8,268 nucleotides of DNA from a candidate division FCPU426 bacterium (GCA_003167475.1 PMTB01000260.1:4463-12730); one strand, 5' to 3'. Counted from the first letter of the stretch, positions 1-6,357 are shown. Notes: generated from the letters alone by a model not told the origin. Numbers and translations: made by a program.

Positions 1-75
1 CGATTTAACCGTAAATTGGTTGAAGGTAAAAACTATAAAAATATAACAGTTCTATTATTATATATGTCTTATAAT
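1..75. other. AT-rich non-coding stretch at window edge
   Basis: This short stretch lies downstream of rpoN and has no convincing reading frame with a ribosome binding site. It is very AT-rich from about position 28 on. An imperfect inverted pair (ttaacc at 5-10, ggttga at 19-24) is visible, but nothing identifies its role. The next gene must lie outside the window. Confidence 0.5.
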
Positions 76-124
76 ATAGGTAAAAAAATCGCAAACCAGA
101 CCATAGCGCGATTTTTTTACTTAT
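76..124 (-). terminator. Hairpin at the rpoN 3' end, copy 1 of a repeated element
   Basis: The arms 80-92 and 108-120 are a perfect 13-bp inverted repeat. Pairing extends to 76/124 with one G-U pair (79/121), giving about 17 bp around a 15-nt loop (93-107). The arm read last on the minus strand carries no U-run after the stem, but it contains T7 at plus 112-118 opposite A7 at 82-88, so both strands have an A/T-rich stem around a GCGAT/ATCGC neck. The rpoN stop codon (121-123) sits inside the outer stem. The position fits a transcription terminator or a 3'-end stabilising hairpin. The inner stem and loop recur almost unchanged at 6319-6346, which an ordinary terminator would not require. Confidence 0.7.
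86..114. repeat. Shared hairpin core, copy 1
   Basis: Positions 86-114 read aaatcgcaa, a, ccagaccata, gc, gcgattt. The copy at 6319-6346 is identical at 26 positions. It differs by one substitution (a95 versus t6328) and by gc versus a before the closing arm. Both copies lie just past the stop codon of a minus-strand gene and in the same orientation. The function is unknown to me. Confidence 0.75.
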
Positions 125-1689
125 TTTTTCCTCAAGTTTGCCGGCAATATCCCCAGCTGCTCGCGATATTTGGTAACTGTCCTGCGCGCCACGGGTATGC
201 CCTGGGTTTTAAGCGTTTTTTCCAGATCAGTGTCGTTTATCGGGTGTTTGCTGTCTTCGGCGTCGATAATATCCTTTATTTTCGACCGGATAACGGAATT
301 TGACATAAGTCCGCCGCCGTTGCTTGTCTCTATCCCTGCCGTGAAGAATTTCTTCAGGGGGAAAACCCCCGATGGCAGTTGAATGTATTTTTTGGATACA
401 ACCCTTGAGACGGTTGATTCTGAAACGCCTGTTTCCTGGGCTATTTCCTTATATGTGAGCGGTTTCAGGCCGGCGTCTTCGCTGTGCAAATAGCCTTCCT
501 GGTAGGTAATTATCTTTTTTATGAGGTTTTCAATGGTTTTATTGCGCTCTTCAAGGGCCCTCATTATTTCCCTGACCCTGGCTTCGTACGCTTTGATAAA
601 ATCCTTTGTTTCCTTCTTCGCTTTGTACTCATTTATGAGTTTCCAGTTCACTTTCATTACCGGAAAATTGGAGGGCACGTGTATCTTGTACTTTCCGTCC
701 TCCTCGGTGACTATGATATCCGGGACCACGTACTCGTTGACACCTTCCGTAAATATACTGCCGGGGAACGGATTGAGCTCTTTTATGGTCTCTTCCGCGT
801 TCTTTATATCCTCTTCCTTGACCTTAAGCATCTGCGCGAGTTTTGAGTAGTTCTGCCTGGTCAGGAATTCGAACCCTTTTTCTATTATCTGATATGCCAG
901 CGAATCCTTAAGCCCCTTCAGCTGCAGCTGGATCAGAAGCGATTCCTTTGTGTCGCGCGCGCCGGCCCCTCCGGGCTCGAATGAATGGAGTACTTCGAGC
1001 CCTTTGGCGAGATTCTCTTCCGTTATCGATGTCTGCGATGCTATTTCGGACAAAGGCGTATCTAGGAATCCCTTTTCATCAAGGCATGATATGAGCGTGC
1101 TTACGCTTAAATAAAGGTCGTCGGACAAGCCGGCTGCGTTTAATTGTTTGATGAGTTCGGTTGAAAGGTCATTTTTTTCTTCGCGGGTCATGGAGTTGTA
1201 TTTGTACTCGTCAAACTTCCCCATCTCGGGGTTGTAGTCCGGGGCCGGGCTTTTTATATCGTAATTGTCGTTCTCGAAAACATTCTCGTACTCGCCCGAG
1301 TCAAATTCGTCCAGGTGCGGGTCGTTTTCGGTCATTTTTAGGTCTTCCGTCTCCTCTTTCTTTTCGAGCACCTGTTCTTTTACGGCAAAATCCTCTTCTT
1401 CCGCCGCGTTATCCTTGGTCCCCGGGGATTCGGTTTTGACTGCGGAATCTTCCTCCGAGTCCTCTGTTTCATCTTTTTCCATTGTCTCACCCTTGATCTG
1501 TGTCTCTTCATCCTCGTCGATAAAATCATCAAGGAGCGGATTCTCGGCAAGTTCCTGGTTTAAGATATCGGCAAGTTCAAGATGAGTGGCCTGGAGCACA
1601 TCGAGGCGCAGACGCATTTCAGGGGTGAGTTTAAGCCCCAGTTCGTGTTTTAAGCCCTGGGATATGTTAAGCTTGTTTGAAAAATCCAT
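121..1689 (-). CDS. rpoN: RNA polymerase sigma-54 factor
   Basis: This is the alternative sigma factor that directs RNA polymerase to -24/-12 promoters and needs AAA+ enhancer-binding activators to open them. The 522-residue protein has the family architecture. Region I is at about 1-53 (leucine-rich, ending in the typical ELAENPLLDD). A very acidic region II spans 54-145. The core-binding domain covers about 165-390. A helix-turn-helix follows at about 411-437 (KEIAQETGVSESTVSRVV). The diagnostic RpoN box ARRTVTKYRE, which contacts the -24 element, is at 501-510. E. coli RpoN has 477 residues; the extra length is mostly the acidic region, with about 38 Asp/Glu in 92 residues. The start at 1689 is set by the region I homology; the upstream AGGCGGG is a weak ribosome site. 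The gap of 59 nt to bioY holds only a 5-bp hairpin (1713-1730) and no clear promoter, so readthrough from bioY is likely. No activator gene or obvious -24/-12 promoter was seen in the window. Confidence 0.97.
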   Translation of the reverse strand: MDFSNKLNISQGLKHELGLKLTPEMRLRLDVLQATHLELADILNQELAENPLLDDFIDEDEETQIKGETMEKDETEDSEEDSAVKTESPGTKDNAAEEEDFAVKEQVLEKKEETEDLKMTENDPHLDEFDSGEYENVFENDNYDIKSPAPDYNPEMGKFDEYKYNSMTREEKNDLSTELIKQLNAAGLSDDLYLSVSTLISCLDEKGFLDTPLSEIASQTSITEENLAKGLEVLHSFEPGGAGARDTKESLLIQLQLKGLKDSLAYQIIEKGFEFLTRQNYSKLAQMLKVKEEDIKNAEETIKELNPFPGSIFTEGVNEYVVPDIIVTEEDGKYKIHVPSNFPVMKVNWKLINEYKAKKETKDFIKAYEARVREIMRALEERNKTIENLIKKIITYQEGYLHSEDAGLKPLTYKEIAQETGVSESTVSRVVSKKYIQLPSGVFPLKKFFTAGIETSNGGGLMSNSVIRSKIKDIIDAEDSKHPINDTDLEKTLKTQGIPVARRTVTKYREQLGILPANLRKK

Positions 1690-1748
1690 TTTTAAGTGCC
1701 CGCCTTTTTATTTGCTCTTACTTATGAGCAGGCTGAATCCCGGATAAA

Positions 1749-2297
1749 CTATTTCTTAAGCCTGAAAAATCCGGCGGCAACAGCTATTTTCGCCGCTTCA
1801 GCCGGAATGAACGGAACAAAACCCGCCGCTAACGCCGCGGCTGCGTTCATTTTATAGGCTATAATCAGGTGCGCGCAGCCAAGGGCAAGAATAACAATCG
1901 AACCCACTGTAAATATAACAGCCGCTTTGACATAAGTCAACTTTCCGGCCTTGTTAACCATGTAGGACATCATGAACGCGGAAGCAACAAATCCCATAAG
2001 GTAACCGGCTGTCGGCCCGACAAATATCAAAGCTCCGGCAATGCCAGCCGCGAATATAGGGGCTCCGACCATACCTGTCAGAATATAAGAAGCCTGGGAT
2101 ATCCCGTTTTCTTTAGGGCTTAAATAATAGACAGACATGAAAAGCACAAATGTCTGCATGGTGAAAGGTACCACAGACAAGGGCGTGTAAATCTTAATGA
2201 GCGCCGCGGCGAATGTAAGTACAGCGAACAATGATACCATGATGATTCTTTCAGCTGTCCTGCTGATTGTCACTTCTTTTGTAAGGGTTTTTATCAT
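1749..2297 (-). CDS. bioY: Biotin transporter BioY (ECF S component)
   Basis: BioY is the membrane-embedded substrate-binding subunit that captures biotin for uptake, normally with the ECF energising module EcfA/A'/T. The 182-residue protein has the family length and about six hydrophobic segments. Recognisable family motifs are VPFTMQTF (43-50), a GAPIFAAGIAG loop (78-88), GPTAGYLMGF (94-103) and the C-terminal GFVPFIPAEAAK (159-170), which corresponds to the usual GxxPFxPGDxxK. The Gly-Asp of that last motif is replaced by Ala-Glu. The start ATG at 2297 is preceded at good spacing by GAGGAG. No ecfA, ecfT, birA or biotin synthesis gene is in the window, so it probably shares an ECF module encoded elsewhere. 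A promoter and a BirA-like operator lie directly upstream. It is followed by rpoN after 59 nt and may be transcribed with it. Confidence 0.93.
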   Translation of the reverse strand: MIKTLTKEVTISRTAERIIMVSLFAVLTFAAALIKIYTPLSVVPFTMQTFVLFMSVYYLSPKENGISQASYILTGMVGAPIFAAGIAGALIFVGPTAGYLMGFVASAFMMSYMVNKAGKLTYVKAAVIFTVGSIVILALGCAHLIIAYKMNAAAALAAGFVPFIPAEAAKIAVAAGFFRLKK

Positions 2298-2327
2298 GAG
2301 AACTCCTCTTTGTAAGTTTTGAAAGAT

Positions 2328-2354
2328 TTTATATTATAAATCTGAAGTTGTCAA
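2328..2354 (-). promoter_or_regulatory. Candidate bioY promoter
   Basis: On the minus strand a perfect -35 TTGACA (2354-2349) is followed after 15 nt by TATAAA (2333-2328). The spacer is shorter than the ideal 17 nt; several overlapping AT-rich -10 alternatives (TATAAT at a 10-nt spacer, ATAAAA at 16 nt) exist in the same stretch. The -35 lies within the better half of the BirA-like operator. Confidence 0.45.
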
Positions 2355-2379
2355 CCGATATAAAAAACGGCGTTTGCCC
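2348..2379 (-). promoter_or_regulatory. BirA-operator-like inverted repeat upstream of bioY
   Basis: On the minus strand GGGCAAACG (2379-2371), a 14-nt spacer and GGTTGACAA (2356-2348) resemble the bacterial biotin-repressor site TTGTAAACC-N14/15-GGTTTACAA. The downstream half matches 8 of 9 bases and the upstream half 5 of 9. The spacing and the overlap with the -35 of a biotin uptake gene support it. The weak upstream half keeps this tentative. Confidence 0.35.
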
Positions 2380-2385
2380 TGTGAA

Positions 2386-3387
2386 TTAAATATGGCGGTG
2401 TATTATCAAATTTGCAAGGGTGAAAAACAATGCCGAAATAAGTGCTCCGGCGGGGATTGTCATGACCCATGCCCAGATGATATTCCCCGCAACGCCCCAG
2501 CGTACCGCGCTTTTTCTTTTAAGAGCGCCGACTCCCATAATGGCGCCGGTTATGGTGTGTGTCGTGGAAACCGGCACACCCATTGCCGAAGCGGTAAAAA
2601 GGCTGATGGCCGCGCTTGACTCCGCGGCAAACCCGTCAATGGGCCGCAGCTTAGCGACTTTCTGCCCCATTGTCTTTACTATCCTCCAGCCGCCGAACAT
2701 GGTTCCCAATCCAATGACCGAGTAACACATGAGCGCGACCCAAGGTGGTATTGAAAACGTCGTGCCCAGCAGCCCAGCTGAAAAAAGAAGGCTTGATATT
2801 ATTCCAGCTGTCTTCTGCGCGTCATTGCCGCCGTGTCCCATGGAGTAACATGCGGCCGATAAAAGCTGGCCCTTCCTGAAAAGATGGTCCACCTTGACCG
2901 GCGAAGATTTCCTGCACAGCCAATAAACTATCAGCCCGATAATCTGCCCGATGATATATCCCGCGACAGGCGCGATAACTATGAATACCGATGTTTTTAT
3001 TATACCGGCCCATACAAGCCCGGCAGGCCCGGTTTTCACAAGCGCCGCGCCGATCAACCCGCCTATAAGGGCATGCGACGACGAGGACGGCAGGCCGTAG
3101 TACCAGGTGATTATGTTCCATATACTCGCGCCCATCAAAGCGGCGAATACTATCGTGGTGTCGACTATGTGTATGTCTATTATCCCGCTTCCCAGTGTCT
3201 TGGCGACATTGCTGCCAAAAAAGAAGTACGCTAGTATATTAAAGCACGCGGCCCAGATAACAGCCTGGAAAGGCGACAGTACACGGGTCGAAACCACGGT
3301 GGCGATTGAGTTTGCAGAGTCATGAAAACCGTTTAAAAAATCAAATCCCAAAGCAAGCACTATGAGCAATATTATGGCTAGTGTCAT
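2386..3387 (-). CDS. pit: PiT-family inorganic phosphate permease
   Basis: This is an integral membrane transporter of the inorganic phosphate transporter (PiT/PHO-4) family, normally taking up phosphate, often as a metal-phosphate complex, with proton or sodium symport. Starting at ATG 3387 gives 333 residues. Both inverted-repeat signatures are present: GFHDSANSIATVVSTR (20-35) and GHGGNDAQKTAG (184-195). The paired loops GLPSSSSHALIGG (98-110) and, near the C-terminal third, GVPVSTTHTITGA are also typical. The length fits the short bacterial forms that lack a long central cytoplasmic loop. The start is chosen because GGAG lies 6 nt upstream and the hydrophobic N-terminus begins there; an in-frame start at 3474 would add a non-hydrophobic tail overlapping the previous gene. 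It follows the DUF47 gene by 35 nt, the usual pairing. Sulfate transport, known for a few relatives, is a less likely alternative. Confidence 0.95.
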   Translation of the reverse strand: MTLAIILLIVLALGFDFLNGFHDSANSIATVVSTRVLSPFQAVIWAACFNILAYFFFGSNVAKTLGSGIIDIHIVDTTIVFAALMGASIWNIITWYYGLPSSSSHALIGGLIGAALVKTGPAGLVWAGIIKTSVFIVIAPVAGYIIGQIIGLIVYWLCRKSSPVKVDHLFRKGQLLSAACYSMGHGGNDAQKTAGIISSLLFSAGLLGTTFSIPPWVALMCYSVIGLGTMFGGWRIVKTMGQKVAKLRPIDGFAAESSAAISLFTASAMGVPVSTTHTITGAIMGVGALKRKSAVRWGVAGNIIWAWVMTIPAGALISALFFTLANLIIHRHI

Positions 3388-3422
3388 GTTATCTCCTGTT
3401 TGATGCGTTCGGTATATCCGGA

Positions 3423-4049
3423 TTAAGCCTGTTTCACCAGAATGGTCTCCACAACATGCCCGACCACCTTGCATATATCAAGCACGGTCTCCGCGTCCTG
3501 GCAAATTTCCTTCCACTTTATGAACTCAAAGGGGTCCTTTTCGTTGTCGACAAGGTCTCCGAGCGATTTATCACGCAGTTTGTCTCCTTCGCTCTCAAAC
3601 TTGCTCACCTGCCTGCAGGCTTCGAGGACGGCGTTCATATTCTTTGTGTTACGAAGCCCCCTTACGGCGGTTCCGAGCGAAGCGGTTGATTTTTCGATTA
3701 TCTCGGAAAACTCTATTAAATATTTGTTGGGTTTGGTTATCCTGTAAACCTTCATCCTGCTGATTATGGTGTTCAGCATGTCATTAACGTCATCGAGCTT
3801 TTTCGCCAGGGCGTGTATATCTTCCCTGTCAAACGGCGTAATGAATGTTTTGTTCAGCGTTTCTATGATGGCATAGGCCATCTTATCGCCGTTATGCTCG
3901 ATGTCGCGCATTTCCTCGCGGAATGCCTCGGTAACTTCGCCGTGATTCACTATTTTCTTAAAAAGTTTGGAAGCGTCCTCGACATAACCCATTTCCTTGT
4001 CAAAAAAATCAAAAAAATTGAATTCTTTGGGAAAAAGCTTGCTGAGCAT
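3423..4049 (-). CDS. DUF47 / PhoU-like Pit accessory protein
   Basis: The 208-residue protein belongs to the DUF47 family (TIGR00153-type, PhoU-related), soluble helical-bundle proteins encoded beside PiT permeases and thought to modulate phosphate uptake. The family is recognised from the N-terminal FDFFDKEMGYVEDASKLF segment, the middle REDIHALAKKLDDVNDMLN (about 94-112) and the helical, charged pattern throughout; no membrane segment or signal peptide is seen. The role in regulation is inferred from the family. ATG 4049 is preceded by AAAGGAGA at good spacing. It is the first gene of the DUF47-pit operon, with a 35-nt gap to pit. Its promoter carries Pho-box-like repeats and its leader a GC-rich hairpin. 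Confidence 0.92.
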   Translation of the reverse strand: MLSKLFPKEFNFFDFFDKEMGYVEDASKLFKKIVNHGEVTEAFREEMRDIEHNGDKMAYAIIETLNKTFITPFDREDIHALAKKLDDVNDMLNTIISRMKVYRITKPNKYLIEFSEIIEKSTASLGTAVRGLRNTKNMNAVLEACRQVSKFESEGDKLRDKSLGDLVDNEKDPFEFIKWKEICQDAETVLDICKVVGHVVETILVKQA

Positions 4050-4091
4050 ACGTATCTCCTTTTAATGTTTGCAGGTTTTTTTAAGTACAAT

Positions 4092-4110
4092 TGCCGGGTG
4101 GATCCCGGCA
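4092..4110 (-). other. GC-rich hairpin in the DUF47-pit leader
   Basis: A perfect 7-bp inverted repeat (4092-4098 and 4104-4110) encloses a 5-nt loop. It falls about 10 nt into the predicted transcript and about 43 nt before the start codon. The sequence after it on the minus strand is A-rich, not U-rich, so it is not an intrinsic terminator. A 5'-end mRNA-stabilising stem is one possible role. Confidence 0.4.
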
Positions 4111-4125
4111 GCTTTTGACGCCACC

Positions 4126-4153
4126 AATATAACACAGTGGTTTTGTTTGTCAA
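4126..4153 (-). promoter_or_regulatory. Promoter of the DUF47-pit operon
   Basis: On the minus strand a perfect -35 TTGACA (4153-4148) is followed after 16 nt by -10 TATATT (4131-4126). This predicts a start near 4118-4120 and a leader of about 70 nt. The -35 is also the last unit of an 11-bp-spaced hexamer series. Confidence 0.65.
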
Positions 4154-4186
4154 GGACGGATTAAGATTTGGTTAATTTTGGATTAT
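4148..4186 (-). promoter_or_regulatory. Pho-box-like direct repeats
   Basis: Reading the minus strand from 4186: ATAATC, N5, TTAACC, N5, TTAATC, N5, TTGACA. The four hexamers keep an exact 11-bp period. Gram-positive PhoP boxes are TT(A/C/T)A(C/T)A repeats about 5 nt apart; these units match 4, 5, 5 and 5 of 6 positions. E. coli PhoB boxes have the same 11-bp period and also sit at the -35. The placement before a phosphate permease operon makes PhoB/PhoP-type control plausible; whether it would activate or repress cannot be told. Confidence 0.5.
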
Positions 4187-4213
4187 TTTTCCCGGTAAAA
4201 AAACATACCAAAT

Positions 4214-4244
4214 AAAAAAGGCCGGCTTTCGCCGGCCTTTTTTT
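4214..4244 (-). terminator. Intrinsic terminator after pckG
   Basis: GGCCGGC (4220-4226) and GCCGGCC (4231-4237) form a perfect 7-bp GC stem. The loop reads GAAA on the minus strand, a stable GNRA tetraloop. It is flanked by A6 (4214-4219) and T7 (4238-4244), so the stem is followed by a U-run on either strand. It begins 11 nt past the pckG stop codon. The symmetry makes it potentially bidirectional, although no plus-strand gene needs it. Confidence 0.92.
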
Positions 4245-4255
4245 CCATCTTATGC

Positions 4256-6118
4256 TTACAGCTTATCAGGGGTTACGTAGTCGCCTGATTTCGCCTTTAA
4301 TTCCAGGAACCTTTCTTTTTCCGCTTTCAATACCTCAAATATCACTTTTGGGGCGCCGTGGATCTTGTTCGTATAGATCTCCACTATCCTGTCTATCTTC
4401 GCTATGTTCTGCGGTATCCTTATCACGAACTGATTGTTGTAGTCTTCCAGCGTATAGTCCTTTTTCATGACTTTCACGAAGAGTTTTTTCAGGTCCTCGT
4501 ACTTCGGTATGTAGCCTGCCGGGGATTTTATCGCGTCCACGTCGTGATGCGAGCGCAATTCCATCCATTTCAGCCATACCCTTTTGTCCTTGACACCGTT
4601 GAGCCATTTGCCGGTTTTCATATCCCTCAGGAAGTAATTGCAGGCGAATATCTTCGGGGCCTTATGGAGCAATTTTCCAAACTCAAGATAATCCTCCAGA
4701 TACTTCGGTATGGGAATGGAGAGGAACTCCATATTTGACATTATATTAAATACCCTCTCGCCTTCCTTTCCTATAGTGGCGGCTGTGGTTTCCGATTCTA
4801 TCGAGGCTCCCATGGCTATTACACCGTGGTTCCAGTCAAACGACTCCCTGACCGGCACCCATGTGTCTGAATCCCTTCCCCCGAACACTATACCCTGGAG
4901 TTTAACTCCATTTTTATTATTGAGCTGCGGGTCGCAGTTTTTAAGCGCTTCAAGGCTTATGGAGTACCTCGCGTTCTTATGCGCGTATGGTATCAGGTTC
5001 CCTTTGTCGTCCTTCTTGGTATGCGTCCATTCACCGGAAAAATTAAAACCGTTCGACGGGTTTTCGCGTCCGTCTCCGAGCCAGCGGGGTATGCCGTTGT
5101 CGTTTAGAACATTGCCGAATATGACGTCGCCCGGCGAGTTCAGCACGTTCCATATCAACGGGTCCCCTTCGGGCTTGATGTCCTGAATGATGCCGAATAT
5201 CCCCCTCTCAACATTGGCGGCCATTGCGGTGCCGTTGACGTTCCTTAAGTATGCCAGATCGTCCCCGACTATGGTTTCGCCTTCCACCATGGCAGTCGAA
5301 GTCTTTCCGCACATGGAAGGGAACGCGCCCGAGAAATATGACTTCCTGCCCCATGGGCCCTTAACGCCCATAAGGAACATGTGCTCAGCGAGCCAGCCTT
5401 CGCGCGAGGCTTTTTGTATGGCAAGCCTTAGCGCCAGCTTTTTAAACCCCACCGTATTTCCGGCGTACTGGGTGTTGACGCTGTAAACGGTCTCTGTTTT
5501 CAGGTCGATGTATATCCTTCTTTTATCCACGTGCCTGCTTACAGCGTTTTCAATCTCGCCTGTGGCATGGACAACCTTAAAAAAGGAAGCCGGTTTCGCC
5601 TTCTTAAAACCTTCATAGCCCCTTCTATATAATATGATCTCGGAGTGCGCCACATAATAAGAATCCGTAAGCTGTACGGCCGGTATGTAGAAAGGGGAAT
5701 CGACCGGCCCCATGGAGAAGAAAAGCACAAGCATCTGGCGGCCTTTCATCATTCCTTTCAACAGCCCGTGTATTTCTTTGTCGCCCTCTTCCCTGTCGAT
5801 CCCGGAAAGCCCTTCAAGTTCCTTCCCTTTTTCATAAAGGAATTTGGTGTTTTTAGGGTCCCTTCCCTGGTCTGTCATCCCGTCAAAATGAATGGTATGC
5901 CCTTCAATATTCAGCGGTGTTTCTTCGCCTTTATCAACAGCAAGCTTGCGCATGCGCTTTGCGTCCTCTTCGGAATCCGCGCAAACCATAACAGAATCCG
6001 GTTCGCACTCCTGGACGTATTTAGCCACAAAATCCATCAACAACGGATTGTTCAGCGCCTCGAGCTTTTTAAAATTGATGTCCCCGCATTTTTTCTTTAA
6101 GAGTTCATAATCAGCCAT
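4256..6118 (-). CDS. pckG: Phosphoenolpyruvate carboxykinase, GTP type
   Basis: This cytosolic enzyme interconverts oxaloacetate plus GTP with phosphoenolpyruvate, CO2 and GDP. It serves gluconeogenesis or, in reverse, anaplerotic CO2 fixation. The 620-residue length is normal for the GTP class. Compared with vertebrate PEPCK, AEHM carries the metal-ligand histidine (H246). The P-loop FPSMCGKTSTAM (266-277) has the reactive cysteine C270 with K272 and T273. GDDLAYLRN (285-293) holds the metal-binding aspartates D286/D287. SMGPVDSPF (135-143) and QLTDSYYVAHS (149-159) are the conserved N-terminal segments. The segment beginning GGRDSDTWVPV (413) is the guanine-nucleotide-class region. The P-loop differs from the common FPSACGKTNLAM, and the usual GFFGVAPGT-like stretch is replaced by GIFGIIQDI. 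The ATG at 6118 is preceded by AAGGAGG. It appears monocistronic, ending at a strong terminator. Confidence 0.96.
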   Translation of the reverse strand: MADYELLKKKCGDINFKKLEALNNPLLMDFVAKYVQECEPDSVMVCADSEEDAKRMRKLAVDKGEETPLNIEGHTIHFDGMTDQGRDPKNTKFLYEKGKELEGLSGIDREEGDKEIHGLLKGMMKGRQMLVLFFSMGPVDSPFYIPAVQLTDSYYVAHSEIILYRRGYEGFKKAKPASFFKVVHATGEIENAVSRHVDKRRIYIDLKTETVYSVNTQYAGNTVGFKKLALRLAIQKASREGWLAEHMFLMGVKGPWGRKSYFSGAFPSMCGKTSTAMVEGETIVGDDLAYLRNVNGTAMAANVERGIFGIIQDIKPEGDPLIWNVLNSPGDVIFGNVLNDNGIPRWLGDGRENPSNGFNFSGEWTHTKKDDKGNLIPYAHKNARYSISLEALKNCDPQLNNKNGVKLQGIVFGGRDSDTWVPVRESFDWNHGVIAMGASIESETTAATIGKEGERVFNIMSNMEFLSIPIPKYLEDYLEFGKLLHKAPKIFACNYFLRDMKTGKWLNGVKDKRVWLKWMELRSHHDVDAIKSPAGYIPKYEDLKKLFVKVMKKDYTLEDYNNQFVIRIPQNIAKIDRIVEIYTNKIHGAPKVIFEVLKAEKERFLELKAKSGDYVTPDKL

Positions 6119-6307
6119 CTTGTGCCTCCTTAATATTTAAAACATCTTTTTTGGGTATAAAAATAACCAATACTTGGGCTGACTTCAAAATTCATGCCTT
6201 CATATTGGTATATATTTATCGATATTTTTCTAATTATGTTGCCTTTTAAGGTTAAAGAAAAATACCAAAAAAAAAGCCTATTGTCAACTTTTATTATATC
6301 TATTATT
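6119..6307 (-). promoter_or_regulatory. AT-rich leader and promoter region of pckG
   Basis: No credible gene lies here. On the minus strand TTGACA (6287-6282), a 17-nt spacer with nine consecutive T, and TATTTT (6264-6259) form a reasonable promoter, which would give a leader of about 130-140 nt. A second candidate nearer the gene, TTGAAG followed after 17 nt by TATTTT, would give a short leader. AAGGAGG, 6 nt before the start codon, is a near-ideal ribosome binding site. No riboswitch fold was recognised. Confidence 0.4.
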
Positions 6308-6357
6308 AAAGCTGCTTTAAATCGCAATCCAGACCATAAGCGATTTAAAGCAGCTTT
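6308..6357 (-). terminator. Hairpin at the 3' end of the repeat protein, copy 2 of the shared element
   Basis: Arms 6308-6325 and 6340-6357 form a perfect 18-bp inverted repeat around a 14-nt loop (6326-6339). The stop codon of the upstream gene (6357-6359) begins at the foot of the stem. The minus-strand sequence after the stem is AATAATAG, with no real U-run, so efficient intrinsic termination is doubtful. A protective 3'-end hairpin or a site for an RNA-binding factor is equally possible. The inner stem and loop match the hairpin after rpoN. Confidence 0.6.
6319..6346. repeat. Shared hairpin core, copy 2
   Basis: Positions 6319-6346 read aaatcgcaa, t, ccagaccata, a, gcgattt, against 86-114. 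The outer stem here (aaagctgcttt and its complement) has a different sequence from copy 1 yet is fully paired, which suggests the fold, loop and inner neck are what is maintained. Confidence 0.75.

Noticed and set aside
1161..1585. Plus-strand Ser/Phe-rich frames opposite rpoN
   Set aside because: They are shadows of the acidic, Lys/Glu-rich region of rpoN and lack ribosome sites and recognisable domains.
2363..2385. Terminator after pit (GGC-AAAC-GCC then GTTTTTT)
   Set aside because: The stem has only three base pairs; the T-run alone is not enough. The same bases are better explained as part of the BirA-like site.
3388..3474. Longer N-terminus for the phosphate permease starting at 3474
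   Set aside because: It overlaps the DUF47 gene, is not hydrophobic, and the ATG at 3387 has a good Shine-Dalgarno and matches the family start.
6130..6327. Minus-strand frame of 65 codons between the repeat protein and pckG
   Set aside because: It begins with TTG inside the shared hairpin, has no ribosome site, is AT-driven in composition and covers the pckG promoter region.
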